In this document: piece by piece, positions 8,969-17,400 of the stretch | How positions within the stretch are numbered: the first letter of the stretch is position 1 | Layout: every line of letters starts with the position of its first letter | NCBI GenBank assembly: GCA_002717505.1 | Contig: PBEB01000016.1 | Coordinates: 1 to 64,000 of the forward strand | Reading direction: 5' to 3' | DNA length: 64,000 nucleotides | From: Leptospiraceae bacterium | GTDB taxonomy: Bacteria > Spirochaetota > Leptospiria > Leptospirales > Leptonemataceae | The notes under the pieces: generated by a model | Told to the model about the DNA's origin: nothing | Databases searched by the model: none | Seen by the model: the letters and a program-made list of their open reading frames with translations, nothing else | Made by a program: the position numbers and the translations under genes

Positions 8969-9932
8969 CGCAAGCGTTTCGAATCCGGTCGAAATACGGA
9001 GTGGAGACTACGCCGTTTCCAGCGCCCCCTACAGAGGAAGCCAGCTCATGCATTTGCTTTACCCGCTCTTCTGCCGGGGGATGAGTCGTCATGGCATCGT
9101 TCAGTTTGGAAAACAATTCGCTATCGTCATCGCCACTGGATTCGATCTGATACAGTTTCTCGTAGAATTTGCCTACATAGTCTTTGTGGTAGCCGGTCTT
9201 GACAGCTGTGCGAAAAGCCACGCGATCTGCTTCCATCTCATCTTCCTGGGAGTTGGCGAAGAAGGCATACTTACTGATCAAATAGCCGGCTCCGGCACCC
9301 AGACCGGTTCCAATAAGCGTGGCTGATGTTACACAATCGCTATCGCCTTTGGGGCAGGCCGAGCGACCAATTCCATAACCCAGTAAAGCGCCGATCAAAG
9401 CGCCAATTCCAGTGTAGAGCCAGTCATCCTTTTCTTCCTGCATGCGCTCCGCCGTATGGCGGGCTTTGATATGACCAATCTCATGCCCCAGAACTCCTGC
9501 AAGTTCCGCCTCGGTTTCGGCCATGGCTACCAGAGGTCTGGTAACAAATACAGTGCCGGCCGGTAAGGCGAATGCGTTGGGATACGGAGCCTCAACTACG
9601 CGAAAGCTGTAGGAATAGGGGTTTCGGGTTAGACCGTTTCGGGCCACAATCTTCTGGCCCACCTGATTGATGTAGCCCTGTACAGCGCCATTTTGCATTC
9701 TGGGAAAATCTTTCTCCAGCTCTGGTAGCACCGCTTTGGTAAGTTGTTTTTCTTGATCCACGGTGAGTGCCGAATCCTGGCCGGTGTTGTCACCTTCCCG
9801 GTTTCTGTCGCCGGAGACGCAGGCGGTCATCAGCATGGGCACTGCTGCTAGAAAGGTCTTTCGACCATAAGGAGTGGATGTCCACTTTTGCAATACATGT
9901 TCTAATTCTTCATTCTCGATAGGCTGAGGCAT
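8961..9932 (-). CDS. M48-family zinc metalloprotease, predicted lipoprotein
   Basis: 323 aa. The zinc site HEIGHIKARHT (HExxH at 150-154) and the downstream third ligand in EDEMEADRVAF are intact. A GRKTFLAA segment and hydrophobic core ending in LMTAC (34-38) indicate a lipoprotein, with a leader about 20 residues longer than normal and a twin-basic GRKxFL that resembles a Tat motif. Between the two zinc-site halves sit glycine-zipper helices (GIGALIGALLGYGIG and LIGTGLGAGAGYLIS) that could enter the membrane. Relatives such as BepA and LoiP act in envelope protein quality control. First gene of a pair with the esterase. No clear Shine-Dalgarno precedes the ATG. Confidence 0.88.
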   Translation of the reverse strand: MPQPIENEELEHVLQKWTSTPYGRKTFLAAVPMLMTACVSGDRNREGDNTGQDSALTVDQEKQLTKAVLPELEKDFPRMQNGAVQGYINQVGQKIVARNGLTRNPYSYSFRVVEAPYPNAFALPAGTVFVTRPLVAMAETEAELAGVLGHEIGHIKARHTAERMQEEKDDWLYTGIGALIGALLGYGIGRSACPKGDSDCVTSATLIGTGLGAGAGYLISKYAFFANSQEDEMEADRVAFRTAVKTGYHKDYVGKFYEKLYQIESSGDDDSELFSKLNDAMTTHPPAEERVKQMHELASSVGGAGNGVVSTPYFDRIRNACDA

Positions 9933-10037
9933 GGAATCTATGGTATCTCTGGGTGCTAATAATCAAGGAAAAAACGTAACCTCGTGGCTCATTTTCCTGC
10001 ATTCGGATTCACCGAGTCAGGCATGGATGGATTCTAC

Positions 10038-10067
10038 TTGACCGTTATACCTCGCTACGGCTTAAAT
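10038..10067 (+). promoter_or_regulatory. Likely sigma-70 promoter of the MoxR/DUF58 operon
   Basis: TTGACC (10038-10043), an 18-nt spacer and TTAAAT (10062-10067). A start site about seven bases on would fall only a few nucleotides before the ATG at 10079, giving a nearly leaderless message. No Shine-Dalgarno is seen before that ATG. Confidence 0.5.
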
Positions 10068-10078
10068 CGGACTTTCCT

Positions 10079-11062
10079 ATGACACCAGCGGCCTGGATAG
10101 AGAAATGCAATCCGGATTGGAATCGATTCCAGACTCTATTGCAGCTAATGGAATACAACCCTATGGGGGCCAGCTCGGAAGAGCTTCGTGAATTCTCCAG
10201 GCTATATCGCAAGGTTACCACTGATCTTTCGCTGGCAACTGTGTATCGTTTACCGGAAGATTTGACGGATCGCCTGCAAAACCTGGTGAGCCGCGCTCAT
10301 AGCTATCTTCATTCTGGCAGAAAGGACCGCGGCCGATTTAGCAAGTTCTTTCTGGAAACCCTTCCTGCGGGTGTCTTTTCCGATCGCTATGCCTGGAGTT
10401 GCATAGCTCTGTTCTATATTCTGTTTACGATTACCGGAGTACTGGGGTACCAGTACAGAGAATTCGCTGCTTCGTTGCTGGGAGAAGCCACGCTTCAACA
10501 ATACGAATCCATGCATTCTGGAGATCGCGAAGAATTGAGCGCAGGCGATGCCTTGATTGGAAGTAGCGGTTATGTTCTGAATAATCTCAGTCTTTCTCTT
10601 CTATGCTATGGTCTCGGTATTCTGGCTGGAGTTGGCTCTCTTTACATGCTGGTTTACAACGGGTTCTACCTGGGTACTCTCATTGGCTTTCTTTTGCATT
10701 CCCCTGCACGAGATAATATCATGAACTGGATTCTGGCCCATGGACCTTTCGAATTAACGGCCATAGGTCTGGCTGCGGGAGCAGGGATGCGAACCGGATT
10801 TGCTTTTTTCAGCCCCGGGAATCTGACCAGAATTCGAGCTGTGACCGAAGCCGGTTTGCGAAGTGTTCCCGCTCTTGTGGCGGATGTAATTCTAACTTTT
10901 ATTGCAGCCTTTATCGAAGGATTTGTAGCTCCTTCGGACCTTCCCACCTGGGTAAAAGGCTCCATTGGTGGCACCTGCATTTTAATCCTATTCCTGTACT
11001 TTATTGTTCTGGGCTGGAGGGCTCATTCTGGACGTAAGACGAATACAGTACGAACTGCGTAA
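10079..11062 (+). CDS. SpoIIM-like (DUF95) membrane protein
   Basis: 327 aa. A soluble helical head (1-105) with FSRLYRKVTTDLSLA is followed by about five membrane segments, including the NGFYLGTLIGFLL and HGPFELTAIGLAAGAG signatures typical of the stage II sporulation protein M family. Outside endospore formers this family is usually encoded with MoxR and DUF58 genes, as here, and its biochemical role is not known. First gene of a six-gene operon. If translation instead begins at the Met of YNPMGASS (residue 29), a normal leader would exist, but part of the conserved head would be lost. Confidence 0.85.
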   Translation: MTPAAWIEKCNPDWNRFQTLLQLMEYNPMGASSEELREFSRLYRKVTTDLSLATVYRLPEDLTDRLQNLVSRAHSYLHSGRKDRGRFSKFFLETLPAGVFSDRYAWSCIALFYILFTITGVLGYQYREFAASLLGEATLQQYESMHSGDREELSAGDALIGSSGYVLNNLSLSLLCYGLGILAGVGSLYMLVYNGFYLGTLIGFLLHSPARDNIMNWILAHGPFELTAIGLAAGAGMRTGFAFFSPGNLTRIRAVTEAGLRSVPALVADVILTFIAAFIEGFVAPSDLPTWVKGSIGGTCILILFLYFIVLGWRAHSGRKTNTVRTA

Positions 11063-11837
11063 GCGACGAGCGGATGAAATTCTGGATTTTGCCTTCGTAG
11101 TCATTCGCGAAAAGCTGGGCCAGATTCTGCGAGTTCTTCTGCCTATTGTGGTATTCTTTCTGCTAGTAGATGCAGGCTTGATTGCGCTTCTGAGCCAGCT
11201 ATCAGAAGGAGACGAAGCTCTGGACCAAATTTTCATGTTTCCTGTGATTCTGATCCAGGTGATGCTACTGCAGATTCCTGTATTTCATATGAATGCTCGC
11301 TGGTTGTTTGAAGCGGACGTCCGGGATAGGTCCATCTGGAAGGATACATGGAGGACTCTGTTTCCATTTCTGTTTCGCATTGTGTTGCCTTATTTCATCC
11401 AGCTTACTATTCTTGCCCCCCTGTTGATTTCACTATGGAATGTTCTAATTCGAGGCTTTTATCGACCGGAGGTGCTTTTCCTGGAGGGCTTGCGAGGAAA
11501 GGATATGCGAAAGCGGATTTCCTCGTTGACCAGCGCTCTTCAGGTCTTTACCTTCTGGTTATTTCACATCATCCTGTTCTGGATCGCAATGTTTCTGGGG
11601 CTTACCTTCTTTGAATCTGTTTTCGAATTGCTTAGAGTTCAGAACTTCGAGGTCTACACCTCCTTTTCACTCACTTCTTTGCTTTTCATATTTCTGATTT
11701 TTCTTTATTCAATCTTCTTTGCCGTATCAAGGTTCCTGTTCTACGTAGACGCTCGAACCTTTCTTGAGGGATGGGATCTGGAACTACAGTTCATTCGAGG
11801 GCTGGACGAAATGACATCGCAAAAAAGGATCACCTAG
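11004..11837 (+). CDS. Polytopic membrane protein of the MoxR cluster
   Basis: Up to 277 aa with four or five hydrophobic segments between a basic N-terminus (VRRIQYELRKRRADEILDFAF) split here by its run of charged residues and a C-terminal FYVDARTFLEGWDLELQ stretch. Proteins with this ending sit beside DUF4129 genes in many MoxR clusters and have no assigned activity. It overlaps the SpoIIM-like gene by up to 59 bp. The start is unsettled: TTG at 11004 has no Shine-Dalgarno, whereas GGAGGG at 11016-11021 stands six bases before a CTG at 11028 (an ATT lies at 11025), so a shorter protein from a rare start codon is plausible. Confidence 0.7.
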   Translation: MFWAGGLILDVRRIQYELRKRRADEILDFAFVVIREKLGQILRVLLPIVVFFLLVDAGLIALLSQLSEGDEALDQIFMFPVILIQVMLLQIPVFHMNARWLFEADVRDRSIWKDTWRTLFPFLFRIVLPYFIQLTILAPLLISLWNVLIRGFYRPEVLFLEGLRGKDMRKRISSLTSALQVFTFWLFHIILFWIAMFLGLTFFESVFELLRVQNFEVYTSFSLTSLLFIFLIFLYSIFFAVSRFLFYVDARTFLEGWDLELQFIRGLDEMTSQKRIT

Positions 11838-11839
11838 CA

Positions 11840-12616
11840 ATGTTCATGGGCCGAGAAAAATCGATAAAGGGTCAGGGCAGGAATAATCTGTCTGGCGTCT
11901 CGTATCTCTCCTTATTCTTGCTACTCGCTGTAACCGGCCCTTTCGGCGCATCCTGCGATCAGATGGGGGATTATTTCTCCGGAAGCGAAAGCTCCGAAAA
12001 GCAACTCAGTCCGTACGAAGAAGAACTGAAGGAGATGTCCTGGTACGATTTCAAAAAGAGAGACTACAGGGAATTTACCGAAGAGGATATGGAACCCTAT
12101 ATCCGAGAGGCTCCGGAGCGAAAACGGAGCGGTGGAGGATTTCCGGTCTTCAATCCTATTATCCTGCTATGGGGCCTTCTGGGGGCTGTTGTAGTACTGC
12201 TTCTTGTCTTTCTTTTTCGCAACGGAATTTCTTTTCAGCGAACTGCTCGTCAGGTCGAAGAGGACTCACCGGACCTTGCATTCTCCAGAGAAGAACCGCG
12301 TAAAAGGGATCCACTCTTTGACGATGCATTGAAAGCGATGGAGGAAGAGCGTTACTCGGACGTCATGGAGACTCTACTGGAAATTCTGGTCCGGTTCAGC
12401 CATGCGGAAAAGTATCTGGCACGACGCACCGGTTTCACACCCCGAGAATTTCAGAGATTGGTGCGAAAGGTTGCGCCAGCGTCCTTTGTTGAATTGGCAG
12501 ATGATCTTTCCCCGGCCTTCGAAGAAACGGTGTATGCGCTTCGACCCCGGAGCCAGGACTACTATCGGGAATTAATCCATCGCATGGAGAAGCAACTGCA
12601 GGGAGTAGGCCGATGA
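11840..12616 (+). CDS. DUF4129-like membrane-anchored protein
   Basis: About 258 aa from the ATG at 11840, two bases after the preceding stop; the same frame is open upstream but overlaps that gene. A hydrophobic leader ends in FGASC, compatible with a lipoprotein. An acidic region follows, then a transmembrane helix (ILLWGLLGAVVVLLLVFLF), then a cytoplasmic helical domain with RRTGFTPREFQRLV and YYRELIHRMEKQL, the arrangement of DUF4129 proteins of MoxR clusters. If both leader and internal helix are used, the short acidic part faces the periplasm. Function unknown; presumed partner of the neighbouring ATPase system. Confidence 0.65.
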   Translation: MFMGREKSIKGQGRNNLSGVSYLSLFLLLAVTGPFGASCDQMGDYFSGSESSEKQLSPYEEELKEMSWYDFKKRDYREFTEEDMEPYIREAPERKRSGGGFPVFNPIILLWGLLGAVVVLLLVFLFRNGISFQRTARQVEEDSPDLAFSREEPRKRDPLFDDALKAMEEERYSDVMETLLEILVRFSHAEKYLARRTGFTPREFQRLVRKVAPASFVELADDLSPAFEETVYALRPRSQDYYRELIHRMEKQLQGVGR

Positions 12617-14040
12617 ACAATCTGGCTCGAAAGTCCCTTCGGGTCCTGGCTTTGGCTTCTGTTCTCCTGGTTGCCATCAGTTGCGGCGAACCCGTGGTCA
12701 TCGAAGTCTACGGACTGGATGGAGTGGAGAGTATTAATGGTTTTGATCTGTTCGAAAAGACTGTGGGACGACAGGTCAATCTTCAAAGAAAAGGATTCCT
12801 GGAAGAAAGTTTTTTTGAAGAGCAGAACGTTATTCTATATCTGGATCGATATGGTCGCCCGGCGGCATTCGAAAGACTGGTACCTTTGCTAAATGAGCTG
12901 AACAATCGCTGGACGGATGAAGAAAGCAGCGATCAGCGGGCATCTCTTCTGATCCTGCTAAAAGACACCGATGCCAGCGTTGAGGCATGGCGTAGAATTG
13001 CGCTGGATATGCCCGAGGAGACCGAGGCCCGAAAGGTAGCGGAACAGATTACCGCCATTGAAATACTCAGAACCTACAAAGACAGGGATCCTCATCCTCC
13101 CATCCTGGGAATGGCACAGACAAGATCCGATCGAGAAGCAAAAGTTCCTCCGGAGTTGCCTTTCCAGTTCGAGGGCGGACTGCCAATCCTCAAAGACAGC
13201 GAATGGCCCCCCCTGAAGAAATGGTTTCCTTCGCTCAGGCTGGCCGAGCAGAACACAACCTGGAGCTATTACCCGCACTGGCGATCCGCTGTCTCAGATA
13301 AGGAAGAGGGCAATGAGCAATTTGGTCAGCTACCCAGGACCCTGCCCATTCGTCGTTTTATGCAGGCTTCCGATTACTCGGGCTATGGACCAAAGGGTAC
13401 ACCGGAAGATGAGCTGGATGAAGAATTGGTGGATGAACTGGAAGACTATGCGATATTCAACAACGGACATCGTACCATTATTTCGGTGGCCGGACGGCCT
13501 CTTCTTATTCGTGTGCAGTATGGTCAGGTGCCGGTGTACATTATGGCCGGTAGCGAACTATTCTTGAACTGGCATATGTCCAGATCTGAAAACGTGTCCT
13601 TTCTTACCTTTCTCCTTCATGCTGTGAGCGAAAGGCCATCCACGGGAGAACCCCTGAAAGTTACCTACATTGAGCGAGGACTTGTGAATGCCGGGCAACG
13701 CGCCACGGAAGAAAGAAGCCTCCTATTTCTTTTTGCCGAAGAACCCTGGGGTTTGATTCTGATGCAATTCATTCTGGTGCTGATTATATTTATCTGGTCT
13801 CGCTTTCCCCATGAACGGACTCCCCTTCAGCCTCAGGAGTCGGGCACCAGGAATTTCAAAGAACACTTCGAAGCTCTGGGGAGTCGTATGGTTCGCTCGC
13901 GAGATCGGATGCATGGATTGGCCCCCCTGACTCGCTGGAAAAAGAAGCAAGGTATAGATACAGTTTTTCCCGAAATCAATGCCAATACAAAGCTGGACGA
14001 ACAAACAATCTTGAGAAGGATACGAAAACTCTGGGAGTAG
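12613..14040 (+). CDS. DUF4350-like lipoprotein with C-terminal membrane helix
   Basis: 475 aa. The leader ends in LLVAISCGEP, a lipobox. The long extracytoplasmic part (about 22-370) lacks motifs I can name. One transmembrane helix (LILMQFILVLIIFIWSRF, about 380-397) leads to a short cytoplasmic tail that includes FKEHFEALGSRMVRSRDR. This layout, and its place between a DUF4129-like and a MoxR gene, match the DUF4350 component of such clusters. It starts within an ATGA overlap with the previous gene and is preceded by GGGAG. Assignment to DUF4350 rests mainly on position and topology. Confidence 0.6.
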   Translation: MNNLARKSLRVLALASVLLVAISCGEPVVIEVYGLDGVESINGFDLFEKTVGRQVNLQRKGFLEESFFEEQNVILYLDRYGRPAAFERLVPLLNELNNRWTDEESSDQRASLLILLKDTDASVEAWRRIALDMPEETEARKVAEQITAIEILRTYKDRDPHPPILGMAQTRSDREAKVPPELPFQFEGGLPILKDSEWPPLKKWFPSLRLAEQNTTWSYYPHWRSAVSDKEEGNEQFGQLPRTLPIRRFMQASDYSGYGPKGTPEDELDEELVDELEDYAIFNNGHRTIISVAGRPLLIRVQYGQVPVYIMAGSELFLNWHMSRSENVSFLTFLLHAVSERPSTGEPLKVTYIERGLVNAGQRATEERSLLFLFAEEPWGLILMQFILVLIIFIWSRFPHERTPLQPQESGTRNFKEHFEALGSRMVRSRDRMHGLAPLTRWKKKQGIDTVFPEINANTKLDEQTILRRIRKLWE

Positions 14041-14043
14041 ATG

Positions 14044-15006
14044 ATGTTAGGTGAACAGGAACAGGCGCAAATGCGCGATGTAATTCGAAAACTCAAGGAG
14101 CAAATGTCCCGGGTTTACGTTGGTCAGGATGAACTGATTCGCGGAATTCTGGCCGCGCTATTTGGTGGTGGGCATGCACTGATTGAAGGCGTTCCCGGTC
14201 TGGGAAAAACCCTGTTGGTGCGAACTCTGGGCAGTCTGCTCGGGTGCGACTTCAATCGAATTCAATTTACTCCAGACCTGATGCCTTCGGACATCACCGG
14301 TTCCCATATCTACGATCAAAAGGAACAGAAGTTTGTCTTCTACAAGGGTCCCGTATTTACGAATCTTCTTCTTGCAGATGAGATTAACCGGGCCCCTGCC
14401 AAGACTCATTCAGCGCTCCTGGAGATTATGCAGGAAGGCACTATCACTGTGGACAATAGCACCTTTCAGGTGGATGATCCTTTCTTCGTAATGGCCACGC
14501 AGAATCCGGTGGAGTCGGAAGGTACCTACAATCTGCCCGAGGCTCAATTGGATCGATTCCTGGTGAAGCTCTATATCGATTACCCCGTGGAATTAGAGGA
14601 ATACCGCATCTACTCGCAGCATGCGGGTCAGGGTGAGCCAGAGCCGGAGAAACTGGAACCAGTGATGGATTCCAGAGGTGTCCTGAACACAATGCAGCTC
14701 TGCGAAAAGGTTACAATATCCGATAGCATTCTGGAATACATCAATCGCCTGGTTCGAGAAAGTCGTAAGCGAATAGAAGTGCAGCTGGGATGTTCTCCCA
14801 GGGCGGGCATTGCTCTGATTCGAACAGCGCGGGTTCTGGCTTTGATGGATGGCCGGGACTACGTGATTGCAGACGACATCAAAGAAATGGCTCCGGCCTG
14901 CTTTCGACACAGGTTGATCTTGACCCCGGAAAGCGAAGTGGAGGGAATGAAACCGGACGATATAGTAAACAGTCTTCTGGAAAGTGTAGAAGTTCCGGGC
15001 ACCTGA
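14044..15006 (+). CDS. MoxR-family AAA+ ATPase
   Basis: About 320 aa. Walker A GVPGLGKT (near 50), Walker B LLLADEIN, sensor 1 ATQNPVESEGTYNLPEAQLDR split by family-typical spacing, and the C-terminal lid with SPRAGIALIRTARVLALMDGR are all present. MoxR ATPases act as chaperone-like remodelers, usually paired with von Willebrand A-like proteins such as DUF58 members. Two ATGs are adjacent (14041, 14044); the second is better spaced from GGGAG at 14033-14037. The next gene begins directly after its stop codon. Confidence 0.95.
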   Translation: MLGEQEQAQMRDVIRKLKEQMSRVYVGQDELIRGILAALFGGGHALIEGVPGLGKTLLVRTLGSLLGCDFNRIQFTPDLMPSDITGSHIYDQKEQKFVFYKGPVFTNLLLADEINRAPAKTHSALLEIMQEGTITVDNSTFQVDDPFFVMATQNPVESEGTYNLPEAQLDRFLVKLYIDYPVELEEYRIYSQHAGQGEPEPEKLEPVMDSRGVLNTMQLCEKVTISDSILEYINRLVRESRKRIEVQLGCSPRAGIALIRTARVLALMDGRDYVIADDIKEMAPACFRHRLILTPESEVEGMKPDDIVNSLLESVEVPGT

Positions 15007-16350
15007 ATGTTCTACCCAACGAACAGATTCTGGTACCCTTTACTGATCCTTGCGGCTCTCTCGGCCACAACGGCAGGGGTACTGTACTTTATTCCGTCCT
15101 TTCGGATTTACTACGATCCGGCGCGGCTGGTCATCCTGGGCAGCCTCAGTTTCTGGGCTTTGCTGGGTATCCTGGATGCCATCACAATTCCGCGGAAGAA
15201 ACGATTCTACGTTGAAAGGAAAACAGATCGGATTTTCTCTCAGGGATTTCGGCACCACGTTACTCTGGATGTGCATGTAAAGAGAACTATTCAGGGCAGA
15301 TTTCGTGTAAAAGTAGCAGATCATGAATTTGATCGGGCAAAACAATACGGAATGCCATTTACCGGTCGATTTCGCCGTGGTATCAACAGTCTATCATACA
15401 GGATTCGCATTTCAAAAAGGGGACTTTATCCGTTTCGACATGTCTATCTTACGTGCTATTCCTTGATCGGTCTCATGCGAAAGATCCATGTTCTACCCTG
15501 CGAAACCGATGTTCGAGTTTATCCAGATCTAAAAGCTATCAGTCGGTATTTGCTACTGGCTCGAAAAAGCCACCTTGGTCTCATGGGTGTGCGGAAATTT
15601 CGTCGTCGCGGAGGGGATCAGGAATTTGAGAGGTTACGGGACTATACCAGAGACGATGAGTTTCGACACATCGACTGGAAGGCCACAGCCAGAAACCAGA
15701 GATTAATTGTTCGAGAATATGAAATGAACCGTAACCAGAGCGTTTTGTTTCTGGTAGATTGCGGTCGTACCATGACTGCCATGGACGATGCCCAGAGTTA
15801 TCTGGATTATGCAATCAATGGATCCTTGCTTCTGTCGGCGGTGGCGGAGCGACAGCAGGACCGAGTGGGATTTCTGGCTTTTTCCAATCGAGTACTTCGT
15901 TACGTCAAACCAGCTAGAAATAGTCGCGAACGCATCATTCAGGCAGCCTACGACCTTGAGGCCGATTACACCGAGAGCGACTATGAAGGAGCTTTTCGCT
16001 TTCTGAACACTGTGCTACGAAAAAGAACTCTGCTTATATTACTTACCACAATTATCGATGATCGCACCGCAGATATGGTTCATGCCTATCTCGGCACTCT
16101 GAGCGGAAAACATTTACCCTTTGCTGTGATGCTGAATCCTCCGGATCTGCATCACAGCCTGGATAAGCCCCCTTCCACCCTGGATGAAGCCTTTTTTCAG
16201 TCTAACGTTGCCGATTATCTGCTCTGGAAAGCCGAGCTGCAGCAGAAGCTAAAGAATCGTGGAGTGCTGGTTATGGATACTTTGCCGGAAGATTTGAATG
16301 CCGGTATTATCAACGAGTATCTGCGTATCAAGGCTCGGAATCTGCTTTAA
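15007..16350 (+). CDS. DUF58 (von Willebrand A-like) protein
   Basis: 447 aa. Two N-terminal membrane helices (about 8-55) are followed by a beta-rich region, then the DUF58 signature LRDYTRDDEFRHIDWKATAR and a vWA-like part beginning VLFLVDCGRTM, which resembles a MIDAS DxSxS with Gly-Arg-Thr instead of the usual serines. DUF58 proteins are the usual partner of MoxR ATPases. It is the last gene of the operon and starts at the ATG immediately after the moxR stop codon. I see no clear terminator in the 176 bp that follow. Confidence 0.92.
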   Translation: MFYPTNRFWYPLLILAALSATTAGVLYFIPSFRIYYDPARLVILGSLSFWALLGILDAITIPRKKRFYVERKTDRIFSQGFRHHVTLDVHVKRTIQGRFRVKVADHEFDRAKQYGMPFTGRFRRGINSLSYRIRISKRGLYPFRHVYLTCYSLIGLMRKIHVLPCETDVRVYPDLKAISRYLLLARKSHLGLMGVRKFRRRGGDQEFERLRDYTRDDEFRHIDWKATARNQRLIVREYEMNRNQSVLFLVDCGRTMTAMDDAQSYLDYAINGSLLLSAVAERQQDRVGFLAFSNRVLRYVKPARNSRERIIQAAYDLEADYTESDYEGAFRFLNTVLRKRTLLILLTTIIDDRTADMVHAYLGTLSGKHLPFAVMLNPPDLHHSLDKPPSTLDEAFFQSNVADYLLWKAELQQKLKNRGVLVMDTLPEDLNAGIINEYLRIKARNLL

Positions 16351-16526
16351 ATTTCCTGCCAATCAGGAGCCAGTAAACTTGGCCGGCCTCTGGAATCACC
16401 CTGATTTACACATTCAGCTCAATTGACCCGGGCAGTGGCGAACAGCTCCCGGGACATTTCTGGTCTGGAGCAACTTCTGGCCTGTTTTACCCTCTGACCT
16501 GGTTTATTTCATGGGCCTTTGCGGCC

Positions 16527-17348
16527 CTATTGATCCTGCGATCTTGCAAGCACTGGACGAATGCTTCTCCAGATGTTTTCTGCCATTATTTGAGTTCCTT
16601 TTACATTCGGATGAATTCCATCGTCCTGGTTTAAATCATCCTCACCGGCAACACCTTTGAGAGGAAAGGCAATGAGATGTAAATCCAGTTCGTCGGCCAG
16701 TTCAGGAAAGGCTGCCTGGAACTTTTTTGCATAATCAGGCCCCATGCTCGGAAACGTCTGCAATTCATAGATAAAGATTTCTACCTGCGGATTGAACTTC
16801 CGCGTACGTTCTACAATATCTACGATGTTCCTTCGCATATCAGAAATGGAAAGGCCACGCATTCCATCGTTCGAACCAAGTCCAATGACCAGATATTCAA
16901 TCTGATTCTCTTTTCGCAAATACCAGTCCAGTCGGGAAAGTCCGCCGGATGTAGTATCGCCGGACACCCCAGCATTTATGACCTTGAGATTCCAACCCTC
17001 TTGATCGATCTTTTCCTGGATCAGGGCCGGAGCTGCCTGAAATTTCTCCAGGCCCAGTCCCGCTGTAAGACTGTCTCCAAGAAACAGTATGGCAGGGGCA
17101 GCTGCTGTATCCCGCTTGTCTGGCTCCGCCTTTGCCGTTTCCTCTCCACAGGACGTAACCATTAGCGATGCCGCAGTCAGTATGGAAACTCCCATCGCAC
17201 GAAAGAATGGCCGTCCCGAGAAAGTAGAGCGAAAAGACTGCATATTGGGTCCAGGTGTGCGAAATATTTTCATTTCAGAGGCAGAGCTCCGAAATAGATG
17301 CAGCTTGCGGGAAAGTGTGCGAAGGAGTCGGAAAGTCTGTAATTTCAT
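16527..17348 (-). CDS. SGNH/GDSL esterase lipoprotein (TesA-like)
   Basis: About 273 aa. All SGNH blocks are present: LFLGDSLTAGLGLE (block I, Ser), INAGVSGDTT (II, Gly), GLGSNDGMRG (III, Asn) and DGIHPNVKG (V, Asp/His). Members such as TesA hydrolyse acyl thioesters and lysophospholipids. The leader is odd: about 50 residues with repeated MKxFR/MQSFR segments precede the hydrophobic core that ends in LMVTSC. ATG at 17348 is chosen, with CCAGGT just upstream; in-frame TTG (17360) and later ATGs before MKIF or MQSF are alternatives and would give a normal-length signal. It lies about 50 bp after the GDPD gene on the same strand. Confidence 0.85.
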   Translation of the reverse strand: MKLQTFRLLRTLSRKLHLFRSSASEMKIFRTPGPNMQSFRSTFSGRPFFRAMGVSILTAASLMVTSCGEETAKAEPDKRDTAAAPAILFLGDSLTAGLGLEKFQAAPALIQEKIDQEGWNLKVINAGVSGDTTSGGLSRLDWYLRKENQIEYLVIGLGSNDGMRGLSISDMRRNIVDIVERTRKFNPQVEIFIYELQTFPSMGPDYAKKFQAAFPELADELDLHLIAFPLKGVAGEDDLNQDDGIHPNVKGTQIMAENIWRSIRPVLARSQDQ

Positions 17349-17400
17349 ACCTGGTCCCAATTAAAGTGAGAGGATTTCCTATGGCCACGATTTCTACGGT

